Assembly (NCBI RefSeq): GCF_001592105.1
Contig: NZ_BCWE01000007.1
Coordinates: 62,001 to 126,000, forward strand
Direction of reading: 5' to 3'
Origin: Desulfolucanica intricata
GTDB taxonomy: Bacteria > Bacillota > Desulfotomaculia > Desulfotomaculales > Desulfofarciminaceae
DNA: 64,000 bases
Shown piece after piece: positions 38,007 through 45,499 of the stretch (position 1 is the first letter of the stretch; every line of letters starts with the position of its first letter). A program made the translations under genes and the position numbers. Below the pieces are notes generated by a model. It made no database searches and was not told the origin of the DNA. It saw only the letters and a program-made list of their open reading frames with translations.

Positions 38007-38591
38007 ATGAAATTTGGTATTCACGAGACTATGGAAATGCATGAAGTTTTAAGAGAATCAGTAAGTATGATTGATCATTATGCTATGTATCTGAATCAAT
38101 GCCAGGATCAGGATTTAAGAAATATCTTGGAGAGGCAGCAGCGTCACATGATTGACGATTACCAGCGTAAAATTAATGTTATGCAGGGACATGGAATAGA
38201 TACAACCACTGCACCACGACTTTCTATAGAGAGTACAGGTATCGAAACTAACCGGCTGACCAATACCATGGGACCCCAGTATGGTATTCAGCGTACTACA
38301 CCTATTCATCCAAATCCGGATTCCCGGCGTTTAAATGATAGGTCTATTGCCCAGGGTGCTCTATTATTCCACAAGTGTGGTGCTGTCCGTTCTACAAATG
38401 CAGCGCTGGAGTGTGCTGAACCTCATCTTAGAGATCTCTTAATGAGTTCGGCAAGATCTTGTATGGAAATGTCCTATGAATTATTCCAATACATGAACCA
38501 ACGCGGCTGGTATCAGGTACCCGAAATGCCGCGTCAATTTATAAATCATATGCAAAACACTTACCAATCTACAACCCACCAATTTTCATAA
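38007..38591 (+). CDS. CotF-like spore coat protein
   Basis: 194 residues from MKFGIHETMEMHEVLRES. Two four-helix-like halves (residues 1-55 and 115-185) resemble the ferritin-like CotF family. The linker is polar, with many threonine and proline residues. Conserved motif-like parts are MHEVLRESVSMIDHYAMYL and LFHKCGAVRSTNAALECAEP. Expected to be deposited on the forespore. AGGGGG lies 12 nt before the ATG. Confidence 0.75.
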   Translation: MKFGIHETMEMHEVLRESVSMIDHYAMYLNQCQDQDLRNILERQQRHMIDDYQRKINVMQGHGIDTTTAPRLSIESTGIETNRLTNTMGPQYGIQRTTPIHPNPDSRRLNDRSIAQGALLFHKCGAVRSTNAALECAEPHLRDLLMSSARSCMEMSYELFQYMNQRGWYQVPEMPRQFINHMQNTYQSTTHQFS

Positions 38592-38609
38592 ATAACTAGG
38601 CATATTTTA

Positions 38610-38650
38610 ACCCCCCTTTTCTCATCCTATAAGTGATAAGAAAAGGGGGT
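38610..38650 (+). promoter_or_regulatory. Hairpin that covers the ribosome site of the Gfo/Idh gene
   Basis: CCCCCCTTTTCT (38611-38622) pairs with AGAAAAGGGGGT (38639-38650). The 3' arm contains the only SD (AAAAGGGGG) of the gene starting at 38658, so folding would hide it. No T-run follows, which argues against a plain terminator. Confidence 0.55.
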
Positions 38651-38657
38651 ATTATTT

Positions 38658-39752
38658 ATGAAGAAGATTCGTCTGGGTATAATAGGTACCGGAATGGCTT
38701 TGGAGAAATTACATTACCCGGCCTTACAGCAACTTTCAGATAAATATGAGATTGCTGCATTATGCGATATAAAACGTGAAAAAGCTTTAGCCTGGGCTAA
38801 TCGTTTAAAACTTAACCCTGGTAATGTATATACTGATTATAAAGAAATAGCCAGGCGTCCTGACATTGATGCATTCGACATTATGGTACCTATTGAATTA
38901 AATTATATAGTTACCGAAGCAGTAGCTTCCATTGCAAGAAAACCAATCATTTGTGAAAAGCCGCTGGCTCCTACTCCGGAGCAAGCCCGTGCACACGCAG
39001 AATTACCTAAAAAATACGGAATACCAATAATGATTGCTGAAAATTATAGACATAATGAAGAAATAAATATGCTTCGGGATATGGTCCGCAACAAAAAGGT
39101 TGGCGATATTGTTTACTTTATACAAAACAGGGTTGTATTTTTCCCCGGTGATATGTATAAGGATAAGTTTCCGGCAACTGAATGGCGTCAACATCCTGAT
39201 TTTCCCGGAGGTGCTATTCTTGATACAGCTTTACACGATTTAGCGGCACTAAGGCATATATTCGGGCCGGTTAAGAGCTTACAAGCCTTTGGGGTACCTC
39301 AAAATGATGATTTTTCACCCTATGCCGTAATTAATGTCAATATAAAATTTAATAGTGGAGTTATCGGTCAATTTGCCTTTTATTGTGCGGGTAAAGAAAT
39401 GCAAAGACCTTTGGTAGGGCTTCGAATATTCGGAAAACACGGTATGATATTCCTTGAAGAGCGTGATTGCGGTATTATAAACGTAGCCTTTAATGACGGT
39501 CATTCCGAACAAATTCCTTATCAAGTTCAGCGAGGTTATTACAACGAATTGCTTAATTTTTATAATGCGGTTATCGGGAAAGAACCACTCTCTGTAACCC
39601 CGGAAACGGAATTAGGAGATACCTTGATGGTATTTGACATATTAAGATCCATAAGAGAAGAAGCTGTAGTACCGGTGGACAAAGCAGAAGATTTAAATAT
39701 TCCCCATTTTGCCTTTACTCCGGAGATTCAAAACCAACCACAATTGCATTAG
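38658..39752 (+). CDS. Gfo/Idh/MocA-family NAD(P)-dependent oxidoreductase
   Basis: A 364-residue protein. The N-terminal Rossmann fold has LGIIGTGMALEKLHYPAL and the family EKP motif (IICEKPLAPT). The C-terminal alpha/beta domain carries GGAILDTALHDLAALRHIFG, whose DxxxHD-like residues are catalytic in relatives. The substrate, a sugar, inositol or similar, cannot be told. Its SD lies in a hairpin (38610-38650). It may be expressed during sporulation with the coat gene upstream, since the gap is only 66 nt. Confidence 0.85.
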   Translation: MKKIRLGIIGTGMALEKLHYPALQQLSDKYEIAALCDIKREKALAWANRLKLNPGNVYTDYKEIARRPDIDAFDIMVPIELNYIVTEAVASIARKPIICEKPLAPTPEQARAHAELPKKYGIPIMIAENYRHNEEINMLRDMVRNKKVGDIVYFIQNRVVFFPGDMYKDKFPATEWRQHPDFPGGAILDTALHDLAALRHIFGPVKSLQAFGVPQNDDFSPYAVINVNIKFNSGVIGQFAFYCAGKEMQRPLVGLRIFGKHGMIFLEERDCGIINVAFNDGHSEQIPYQVQRGYYNELLNFYNAVIGKEPLSVTPETELGDTLMVFDILRSIREEAVVPVDKAEDLNIPHFAFTPEIQNQPQLH

Positions 39753-39830
39753 TGGATTGTCAGGTTTATTGCAAACATTTTGTCATTTTTAATAGTAGAA
39801 CACATAAAAGAAATATGTTATAATTTGAGT

Positions 39831-39907
39831 GTGTTTTACATCTGAGTTTTTACTCATAGATGTGATCCTTCTCATCCCTACCCCGCTTAGTGTGGGGTTT
39901 TTTTTAT
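39831..39907 (+). ncRNA. Candidate small RNA with C-rich linker, copy 2
   Basis: A TATAAT box (39819-39824) precedes a stretch with no ORF. An imperfect hairpin CATCTGAGT/ACTCATAGATG comes first, then a linker GATCCTTCTCATCCCTA, then a terminator CCCCGCTTAGTGTGGGG plus T8. The same layout occurs at 14346-14423 and 40627-40741. The predicted length is about 75 nt. Confidence 0.45.
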
Positions 39908-39928
39908 AACACTAAAATGTCAAAAAAC

Positions 39929-39957
39929 TTGATGAAAAATAAAGAAAGTGTTATAAT
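39929..39957 (+). promoter_or_regulatory. Promoter of tRNA-Sec
   Basis: TTGATG, 17-nt spacer, TATAAT, ending 25 nt before the tRNA. Confidence 0.65.
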
Positions 39958-39982
39958 ATGAGTTGTGCTCTAATTGTTATAT

Positions 39983-40080
39983 GGGGGTGGATGGTGCCTG
40001 GTGGTGCTCCTGGTCTTCAAAACCAGTCGTTGGGCAGCGTTCCTGTCCATGGTGAGTTCGATTCTCACACACTCCCGCCA
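39983..40080 (+). tRNA. selC: tRNA-Sec (TCA), selenocysteine
   Basis: A 98-nt tRNA with a long extra arm, an extended acceptor stem (GGGGGTG/CACTCCC), anticodon loop CTTCAAA (TCA), T-loop GAGTTCGATTCTC and encoded GCCA. It reads UGA as selenocysteine and implies selA, selB and selD elsewhere in the genome. No selenoprotein is evident in this window. Confidence 0.92.
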
Positions 40081-40088
40081 GTAAATTC

Positions 40089-40117
40089 AAGGCCTCCGGA
40101 TTCGGAGGCTTTTTTTA
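40089..40117 (+). terminator. tRNA-Sec terminator
   Basis: GGCCTCCG-GATT-CGGAGGC followed by T8. Confidence 0.85.
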
Positions 40118-40238
40118 TAAATCATCGTTTCAATTAAGTCAAGACAAATTATATTATTAAATAAGATAAAGCCAAGAAATTACCCCTGGCCTTATCCATG
40201 AGGGAGAAGTTGGTTCAATGGCACCGGATCCGAATTTT

Positions 40239-40355
40239 TTATTCAACGCCACAAAAACCACCGAAGAACGGCATTCCAAAAACTAAAAGGATAAGAATTA
40301 GGAAGATTATGAAGCCTGGGAAACCAAAACCAATTCCTTTTCCTACACCACTCAT
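40239..40355 (-). CDS. Small glycine-rich membrane protein, YjcZ-like, 38 aa
   Basis: It begins MSGVGKGIGFGFPGF, continues through one hydrophobic helix (IIFLILILLVFGMPFF) and ends GGFCGVE. AAAGGGGG lies 9 nt before the ATG. The glycine-rich start followed by one transmembrane stretch resembles the YjcZ/YczN small sporulation membrane proteins of Firmicutes. It faces away from the terminator-like element at 40443 and is opposite to a misleading plus-strand frame. Confidence 0.65.
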   Translation of the reverse strand: MSGVGKGIGFGFPGFIIFLILILLVFGMPFFGGFCGVE

Positions 40356-40626
40356 GTTATTAAGCCCCCTTTTATGCTTTTAATATAGCATATGGTTAAA
40401 ACACTAAATTGCTACTAAAGGAGATGTTTTAATACAAGCCAAAAAAAATAAACCGGACGGGACCGGTTTATACTAAAGATCTCTAACAAGGGGGAAGTCA
40501 CCTCCTTTTATGAAGCAATTCTCTAAAACCCAAATAATAACTTTTTAAAGTGCCATTAAGAATACTAATAATTACAAGTAAATATTATTATTTCACTTAT
40601 TCGACATTTTGTGGCATAATTACATT
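40356..40626. other. Intergenic region with an orphan SD-terminator unit on the minus strand
   Basis: On the minus strand AAAGGAGGTGACTTC (near 40493-40508) is followed within 60 nt by a strong hairpin, AACCGGTCCCGTCCGGTT plus a T-run (40443-40471). From a TTG after this SD only a 24-codon frame, which spans the hairpin, can be read. The SD is an unusually long match to the 16S rRNA 3' end. No larger gene is seen. Confidence 0.35.
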
Positions 40627-40741
40627 CGTTGAGTGAACTTGAACTCAAAAGAGTTCGGCATACTATTAGTTTTCTCAAATATTTGTCTTATACCTCCACA
40701 TCCTTATCCCCTTAGCATCGGCTAAGGGCTTTTCTTTTTGG
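40627..40741 (+). ncRNA. Candidate small RNA with C-rich linker, copy 3
   Basis: CATAAT at 40615-40620 could be the -10. A GAACTC-AAAA-GAGTTC hairpin is followed by an A/T-rich part and a C-rich unpaired stretch (ACCTCCACATCCTTATCCCC). The terminator CCCTTAGC-ATCG-GCTAAGGG with a T-rich tail ends it. It contains CCTCC, complementary to the core SD. Related in layout to 14346-14423 and 39831-39907. Confidence 0.4.
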
Positions 40742-40840
40742 TATAAAATTTGCCTTAGCCTGGTCCAGGGCACCCCTAAACCGCTGTCCGGTTCACAAGT
40801 TTTTGCTTTATCCGGACAAAACGTAAAAACTATAATAAAT

Positions 40841-40867
40841 ATCCCGGAAAAATCCGGGATATTTACG
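40841..40867 (-). terminator. Terminator of the YmaF-like gene
   Basis: ATATCCCGG-AAAAAT-CCGGGATAT just beyond the minus-strand stop codon. Confidence 0.7.
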
Positions 40868-40868
40868 T

Positions 40869-41231
40869 CTAGTCAAGAGGATCTTCGATTAAGGTAGCAA
40901 ATACAAACTTGTGTATGTGGTCAGCGTTTAATGTTGTTATTCCTTTAACAAAATGTACATGCCTGCCATTACCAACTTTAATAGCTGGCCCTGTTTCTAC
41001 TCCAACTTCATGTAAATGGTTAAAAACGAAATCGGTATTAACTAGTATTGCGTGTATATGGCTATCACCTTTTGGTATAGCTTCGCTTGTAACTCCTGCA
41101 AAACGGTGATTATGTCTTAACTCACCTTCAGGTGCCAGCTTAGTACTACCCAGGAATTCATGAACATGCGTCTGAGTTTCTTTATCATTATGTTTTTCTA
41201 TCTTATCTTTTTTAATTTCTTTATCTAACAT
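40869..41231 (-). CDS. YmaF-family histidine-rich protein
   Basis: 120 residues from MLDKEIKKDKIEKH (GGGGTGG upstream). Histidine pairs recur: THVHEF, LRHNHRF, DSHIHAI, NHLHEV, RHVHFV and DHIHKF, one about every 18 residues, a pattern typical of the YmaF family. Metal binding is a reasonable inference; function is unknown. A lone gene with its own hairpin. Confidence 0.75.
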   Translation of the reverse strand: MLDKEIKKDKIEKHNDKETQTHVHEFLGSTKLAPEGELRHNHRFAGVTSEAIPKGDSHIHAILVNTDFVFNHLHEVGVETGPAIKVGNGRHVHFVKGITTLNADHIHKFVFATLIEDPLD

Positions 41232-41389
41232 AAAAACCACCCCTTACCAATTATTTACTTCATAGTATGCAATATGGATATTATTGGTGAAAGTAGACAA
41301 AAAAACCAGGTCCTTAATTGCTCTGGATTACATTCTTTATCTTAGTGTGGTTTTATAGATAAATCTCTTAGTAAGAAGGGGGTAGTATC

Positions 41390-41458
41390 TTGATTAAAGA
41401 ATTAATTGATAAAATTCCCGAAGACATTGGCTTGAAAGAAATTGAAGAGGAAGAATAA
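41390..41458 (+). CDS. Possible 22-residue acidic peptide
   Basis: TTG start after AAGGGGG, peptide MIKELIDKIPEDIGLKEI followed by four acidic residues. A terminator begins at its stop codon (41458-41492). The compact SD-ORF-terminator layout suggests a real short transcript. The peptide is amphipathic and has no known family. It could be the head of the ruined integrase module. Confidence 0.35.
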   Translation: MIKELIDKIPEDIGLKEIEEEE

Positions 41459-41492
41459 AAACCGGAGGCGGTATGGGGGCCTTCGGTTTTTT
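41458..41492 (+). terminator. Terminator after the short peptide
   Basis: AAACCGGAGGC...GCCTTCGGTTTTTTT, with one G-U pair. Confidence 0.7.
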
Positions 41493-41593
41493 TGTTTTAA
41501 CATTGTCGTTTGTAAATACTTGCAAAGCAAATTTACATATTTATTTTCCGGTTCAGGAATAATTTTTAATACCTTCCCCACCTTGTTCCAGCC

Positions 41594-42297
41594 ATGGGGC
41601 ATATTAAGCTGGCAAAACTACGACCAATGCATATACAAGAGTATTACGCCAAAGCCATGAAAAACGGCCGTGCTGATGGTAATGGTAAACTCTCCCCCAC
41701 CACCGTACTGCATCACCACCGGTTGTTGAGCCGGGCATTACAAACTGCGGTAAAATGGCAACTGCCGGCCAGGAACATTTGTGACGCCGTTGATCCTCCC
41801 CGGGCGAAGCGATACAAAGCGAGGGTGTATGATGAGGGGCTGTGGCAAAACTCTTGGAGGTTTCCGATGGGACGACGCAAAAACTATCATGGTAGATGAG
41901 GCGTTGCTAAACACTATAGGAGGGCCAATATTCAGCGATACAAAGACGAACGAAAGCCGCCGAAGGTTAACTACTGCCGGAAACGATTGTACATGCCCTA
42001 GAGGGCCACAGAGGACGCCAGGAGGCAGACAAGAAAAAGGTCGGCGAGTTCTGGCAGGACAATGATCTGATTTGTTGCCGTGGGGATGGGGCTATGTGGT
42101 GCCCTGCGACAATTTCGGATAACCTCCGGTGGCTTTTAGAAAAGTATGAGCTGCCGCATATACGTTTTTCTCGACCTGCGGCACACTTATGCCTCCCTCT
42201 TGCTTCGCCAAGGTATTCACCCGAAGGTGGTAAGTGAACGGTTGGGACATAGCCGTATTGGTATTTATGATGGATTCCCGGAAGGGCCGAGTTAATT
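41594..42297 (+). pseudogene. Tyrosine recombinase (phage-type integrase) remnant
   Basis: Pieces of one integrase appear in successive frames. First comes a core-binding part (IKLAKLRPMHIQEYYAKAMK, then LSPTTVLHHHRLLSRALQTA). A catalytic N-part follows (GGPIFSDTKTNESRR), then HALEGHRGRQEA-like and GEFWQDNDLICC segments. Last is the C-terminal box LRHTYASLLLRQGIHPKVVS with ERLGHSRIGIYDG. At least three frameshifts separate them and the N-terminal arm-binding domain is missing. The catalytic RHxxR region is still readable, but the gene cannot make an enzyme. It marks the left edge of the accessory region. Confidence 0.85.
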
Positions 42298-44469
42298 TTA
42301 GTACGGTACTGAGTGAGCCAACTGCCCTCCCTGCCGGGCAACCTGATCCGGGTCAGGGTTCGAGATTAATCCCTCCACCGCAGCGGGCCAGTGGTTGAAG
42401 TAACTCTTCAGAGAGTTTGGCAGCCTCTCCTTGGAAAGCAGTTTGTTTAACCTGTCTCTTAGCTGCCTTAACGCTGACTTATACTCTTTCTTATATTTAG
42501 TCCCACTTTGTGCTAAGATGGCAGCCTGTTCCGCCAGTATACCCAGGCCGATAGTATAAAGGGTGTCATTTTCCTGGCTGGCAAAGCATATCTTCAGTGA
42601 CCTGGTATGCTTTTCCAGGCCCGCCTTTACACTCCCTTCTGTCAGAAGGTAACTGCCCCACTTCCAGAAGATGATTTCCGCGGGGTGTTCACTGCTCACG
42701 GAAGCCAGGAAGGAGTGGTTTTCTAAGTGGCACTCAGTCCAGCCTTTGTATAGAAAACCTGCCAGTTTTCCCTCCCCGCTCAGGGCGGCCCGGGCCATCA
42801 AGCGGCTGTAGTGCATAAGGGAAAATACTTTTTGCCCCCCGGGGTCCGCCGCTATACTTTCTGCTATTACCTTTATCTCAGTTTTCGGTCTTAGGTCCAG
42901 AGATTTAGCCAACCAGTCCAGAGCACCGGCATAATTACCACAGTCTGTTTCAATTTGGCAGCGGTAGAGATACTGCCTGGCCAAGTCCTCAAATTTTTCA
43001 AATTCTGCTATAGCCAGTTCTGAGTCAGCCCTTGCGCTGTGGTAGTTATCAGGGTTGCTGCGCCCAAGCATGGTGTAAGCCTGCAGCCGGCATCCCAGAA
43101 CTTTGCCCTTAAAGTCAGACCTTAAGTTCTCGCCAAAGACCTGGGGAAGGGCGGCCGGAAACAGCTCTATAGTTTCCTCTATAAATTTATGCATTACATC
43201 CATCAACTTAATTGTACCCTCAAAATTATAGGAGTTAGTGAGGTGCACAGCCTCCCTGAGAAAAAATTCAGAGATGGCGTTCAAGTTTTCCCACCTTGAG
43301 GCCATAGCCGGAAGAAGACCACGTATTTGCTGTACCTGCTCTTCAGCCATGGTAAGGTTGCCGCGGTGGGTGGCAATGGCCAGGTTAACCACCCTCAGCT
43401 CAAACTCTAAAGCATCAATGGCAGTTCTTTCCGATTCAGGTAACTGCTCTTTTAGTGGCGGGATTACCAGCTCCTGCACCAGCCCTAACAGCAGTAGGCC
43501 CCGCTGGAGATCTCTCTCCACATGAACAAGGTAATAAAATCTTTCCCGCAGGGTGGCCAGCTGGTGTGCCCGGCCGTAGCTTGACATTCCGGCCAGTCGG
43601 CATAGACAGTCTTGGAGAAGATTTTTTAGTTTTTTCCCCAGTATTTCCTGGTGGCCCTGTTCGCCAAGGCTAAGAAGAGTGGTTAAAATCTCAAAAATAG
43701 CCTCACCTATGGCCCCCTCACCCATTAGCCGGGAAACTGCCCCGGTGCTGCCGTGTTCAAGAACAGTGAAGTAAAATGCTCCGACCTGTTCCTCCAGCTG
43801 CTCCCGCTGTTCGGGGAAGGCTCTTTTTTCACTATTCCGGTTATACCAGGCATTGCATACTACGTCCGCCAGCATTAGCTTCTCATCCTCTCTGGCGGAA
43901 CCAATATTAAAGGAGGACACCCTCCAGCTGCTGTGCCCGTGCATTAGGCCCTTCCGTACCCATGACCAGTGCAGCCGCTCATTAAGCCGGGAACTGTATT
44001 CTTCACGCGTAAGCACGCGCTTATAACCGGGATACTTTTTATCGTCAGCCACCCGCCTGGCAGCCAGCACATTGATGCTTACTTTTTTACCAGCTGCCCC
44101 CAGGTGCTCAAAAAGCCGGGTAATACCCTCGGCCGCAATATTTAGAAATGTAACATCCGGGTCTACTATAAGCACACGCTCATTATTTTCTATTAATACA
44201 GGCTGTAAATTATTTTCTCTTAGCTGGTTAAAAACTGATAGAACAAAAGGTCCTGCCTTATCGGCCGGCATGTCAGTCATATGTACCCACTTTTGTCTGG
44301 GCAAATTAACCTCATCAAAGGCACGGTCAAAAATAGTCTTAGCCAGGCCGGAAGTTAGTAACCCGGCTGGGGCAAGCACCCCCCCTACCAGTGAATTGCG
44401 TTTTTCTCCGGAATACATGTCAGCAAAGTCGCCACTCTCATCTAAAAAAAAGTCAAAGTATAAGGTCAT
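42298..44469 (-). CDS. DUF3800-domain protein fused to a long helical (TPR-like) region
   Basis: 723 residues. The N-terminal 250 residues carry DUF3800 marks: FFLDESGDFAD at 7-17, WVHMTDMPADKAG, VLIVDPDVTFL and LMLADVVCNAWYNRNSE. DUF3800 proteins have an RNase-H-like core and often occur in phages, mobile elements and defence islands. Residues about 260-720 are helical, with paired-helix repeats similar to TPRs, far longer than a bare DUF3800 protein. It lies between an integrase wreck and a broken CARF gene, next to the CRISPR locus, and looks more G+C-rich than the chromosomal genes to its left. A defence role is inference only. Confidence 0.7.
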   Translation of the reverse strand: MTLYFDFFLDESGDFADMYSGEKRNSLVGGVLAPAGLLTSGLAKTIFDRAFDEVNLPRQKWVHMTDMPADKAGPFVLSVFNQLRENNLQPVLIENNERVLIVDPDVTFLNIAAEGITRLFEHLGAAGKKVSINVLAARRVADDKKYPGYKRVLTREEYSSRLNERLHWSWVRKGLMHGHSSWRVSSFNIGSAREDEKLMLADVVCNAWYNRNSEKRAFPEQREQLEEQVGAFYFTVLEHGSTGAVSRLMGEGAIGEAIFEILTTLLSLGEQGHQEILGKKLKNLLQDCLCRLAGMSSYGRAHQLATLRERFYYLVHVERDLQRGLLLLGLVQELVIPPLKEQLPESERTAIDALEFELRVVNLAIATHRGNLTMAEEQVQQIRGLLPAMASRWENLNAISEFFLREAVHLTNSYNFEGTIKLMDVMHKFIEETIELFPAALPQVFGENLRSDFKGKVLGCRLQAYTMLGRSNPDNYHSARADSELAIAEFEKFEDLARQYLYRCQIETDCGNYAGALDWLAKSLDLRPKTEIKVIAESIAADPGGQKVFSLMHYSRLMARAALSGEGKLAGFLYKGWTECHLENHSFLASVSSEHPAEIIFWKWGSYLLTEGSVKAGLEKHTRSLKICFASQENDTLYTIGLGILAEQAAILAQSGTKYKKEYKSALRQLRDRLNKLLSKERLPNSLKSYFNHWPAAVEGLISNPDPDQVARQGGQLAHSVPY

Positions 44470-44510
44470 ATGTATACCCTCCGGAATTAAGTAATTTGCA
44501 AAATAAACAG

Positions 44511-44852
44511 CTAGTTAAGTATGATTTCCTTTGGGAATTGCATCCCCTCATCATACTGTCCCCGTGAGGCCCGCCGCTGAGCATTTAGCAGCAGGTCATA
44601 AACTATACTACAGCTCATTTTCTTTGTTGGAACCCCCTCAGATATATAAGATTCCTTGTCCCGCATGACAGTTACCGGTTATCGGTTCTTTCCCGTCCTG
44701 GCCTTCATTAACCATTATATAGCTACCCTTATTTTTAGGAGTTTGTGTGTCATCAGAGCAAAGGAAATGGTAAAGTCGGGTCTGTTTTGGATGATTGAAG
44801 TAACTATTGGCTCGATAGATCCGCCAACAGTAGCAATTAACACCTTATTCAT
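44511..44852 (-). pseudogene. Broken CARF-family CRISPR ancillary gene (Cas02710/Csm6-like)
   Basis: The start is clear: AAGGAG, then ATG and MNKVLIATVGGSIEPIVTSI, a typical CARF N-terminus. The frame then breaks. Near the 3' end, in another frame, is DLLLNAQRRASRGQYDEGM, which resembles the HEPN-linked conserved part of the Cas02710 family. Only about 110 codons remain of an expected 350 or more, so most of the middle is deleted. This is a decayed cyclic-oligoadenylate-responsive effector at the edge of a type III locus. Confidence 0.65.
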
Positions 44853-44970
44853 GCTCTTGTCTCCTTATCTATTCTTCTAATAAATTTGTTGTGGAAATAA
44901 TTTAGCTGTTTATTCTGTAAAAAATTTATGAAATCCTGCAAATATTACAAAAATAACTAGCGCTAAAACA

Positions 44971-45000
44971 GAAAAACGCTCACGCCATAAAAGCGTGAGC
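44971..45000 (-). terminator. Hairpin after the HTH pseudogene
   Basis: GCTCACGC and GCGTGAGC around a 7-nt loop, followed by GTTTTTC on the minus strand. Confidence 0.65.
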
Positions 45001-45014
45001 TGTTATCTTTCTTT

Positions 45015-45228
45015 TTATTTATCCTCTTTAAAACTCAGCTCGAAAATGTCTCGTAAATCTCTAATCTCTAGTACCTCACAGATTTTTTCTATATAGGGCC
45101 GACGCCAAGACGATCTCACATTGTTGCACATCTCACTGATCGCGGCTGAGCGGATACCTGTTTTCTATGCCGGCCCAGTCTGATTGATTCCCCTCTCTTG
45201 AAGTAACTGACGTAATTTTTTAAACCAT
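45015..45228 (-). pseudogene. Xre/Cro-type helix-turn-helix regulator, inactivated
   Basis: One reading frame gives KKLRQLLQERGINQTGPA, then a TAG stop, then KTGIRSAAISEMCNN and PYIEKICEVLEIRDL to a natural stop after SFKEDK. This is a standard HTH_3 protein with one nonsense codon. The nearest ATG (45228) is in a different frame, so a frameshift near the start is also present. Both lesions argue for a dead gene. Confidence 0.75.
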
Positions 45229-45282
45229 ATATAAAAACCTCAGTAATGAAGATACCGCATAAGTTTATAGGTATTAGTAAAA

Positions 45283-45312
45283 TAAAAAAAAGCAACCCAT
45301 TTTAGGGTTGCT
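45283..45312 (-). terminator. Terminator of the relic CRISPR array
   Basis: GCAACCC-TAAAAT-GGGTTGC followed by T8 on the minus strand. The same element, nearly identical, ends array 2 at 53222-53249. Confidence 0.75.
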
Positions 45313-45323
45313 CTGCGTAACTT

Positions 45324-45435
45324 TTTAGTTCTCTGTGGAAAAATTATTTTGTATTTAGACATATATGGCACCAAAGAACAGGACAGAATTCGTCTACAGT
45401 TTCAATTCCCATAGGGAATTATTTTGTTTTTAGAC
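45324..45435 (-). CRISPR. Relic CRISPR array (one degenerate and one variant repeat)
   Basis: A repeat at 45399-45435 matches the 37-nt consensus except for the loop of its palindrome (CCC-ATA-GGG instead of CCC-TAC-GGG), so the stem is intact. A decayed copy at 45324-45360 keeps only the ATTATTTTGTATTTAGAC end. A 38-nt spacer-like piece lies between them. There is no leader here. This is the far end of a former array, followed by its terminator. Confidence 0.75.
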
Positions 45436-45499
45436 ACCTCCCTTAAATTTATTCTGTTACTCTCTATATTACAGTTTCCCTATCAAGAGTCGTAAAAAT

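Noticed and set aside
40198-40383. 61-codon plus-strand frame rich in K, P and R
   Set aside because: No ribosome site and low-complexity composition; the minus strand of the same DNA encodes a plausible 38-residue YjcZ-like protein with a strong SD.
40490-40512. Plus-strand TCACCTCCTTT as a 16S rRNA 3'-end fragment
   Set aside because: Only 11 bases match and no other rRNA sequence is nearby; better read as a minus-strand ribosome site.
39983-42297. tRNA-Sec as the attachment site of the integrated element carrying the integrase and CRISPR region
   Set aside because: The integrase remnant starts 1.5 kb away, intact non-mobile genes lie between, and no copy of the tRNA 3' end was seen further on.
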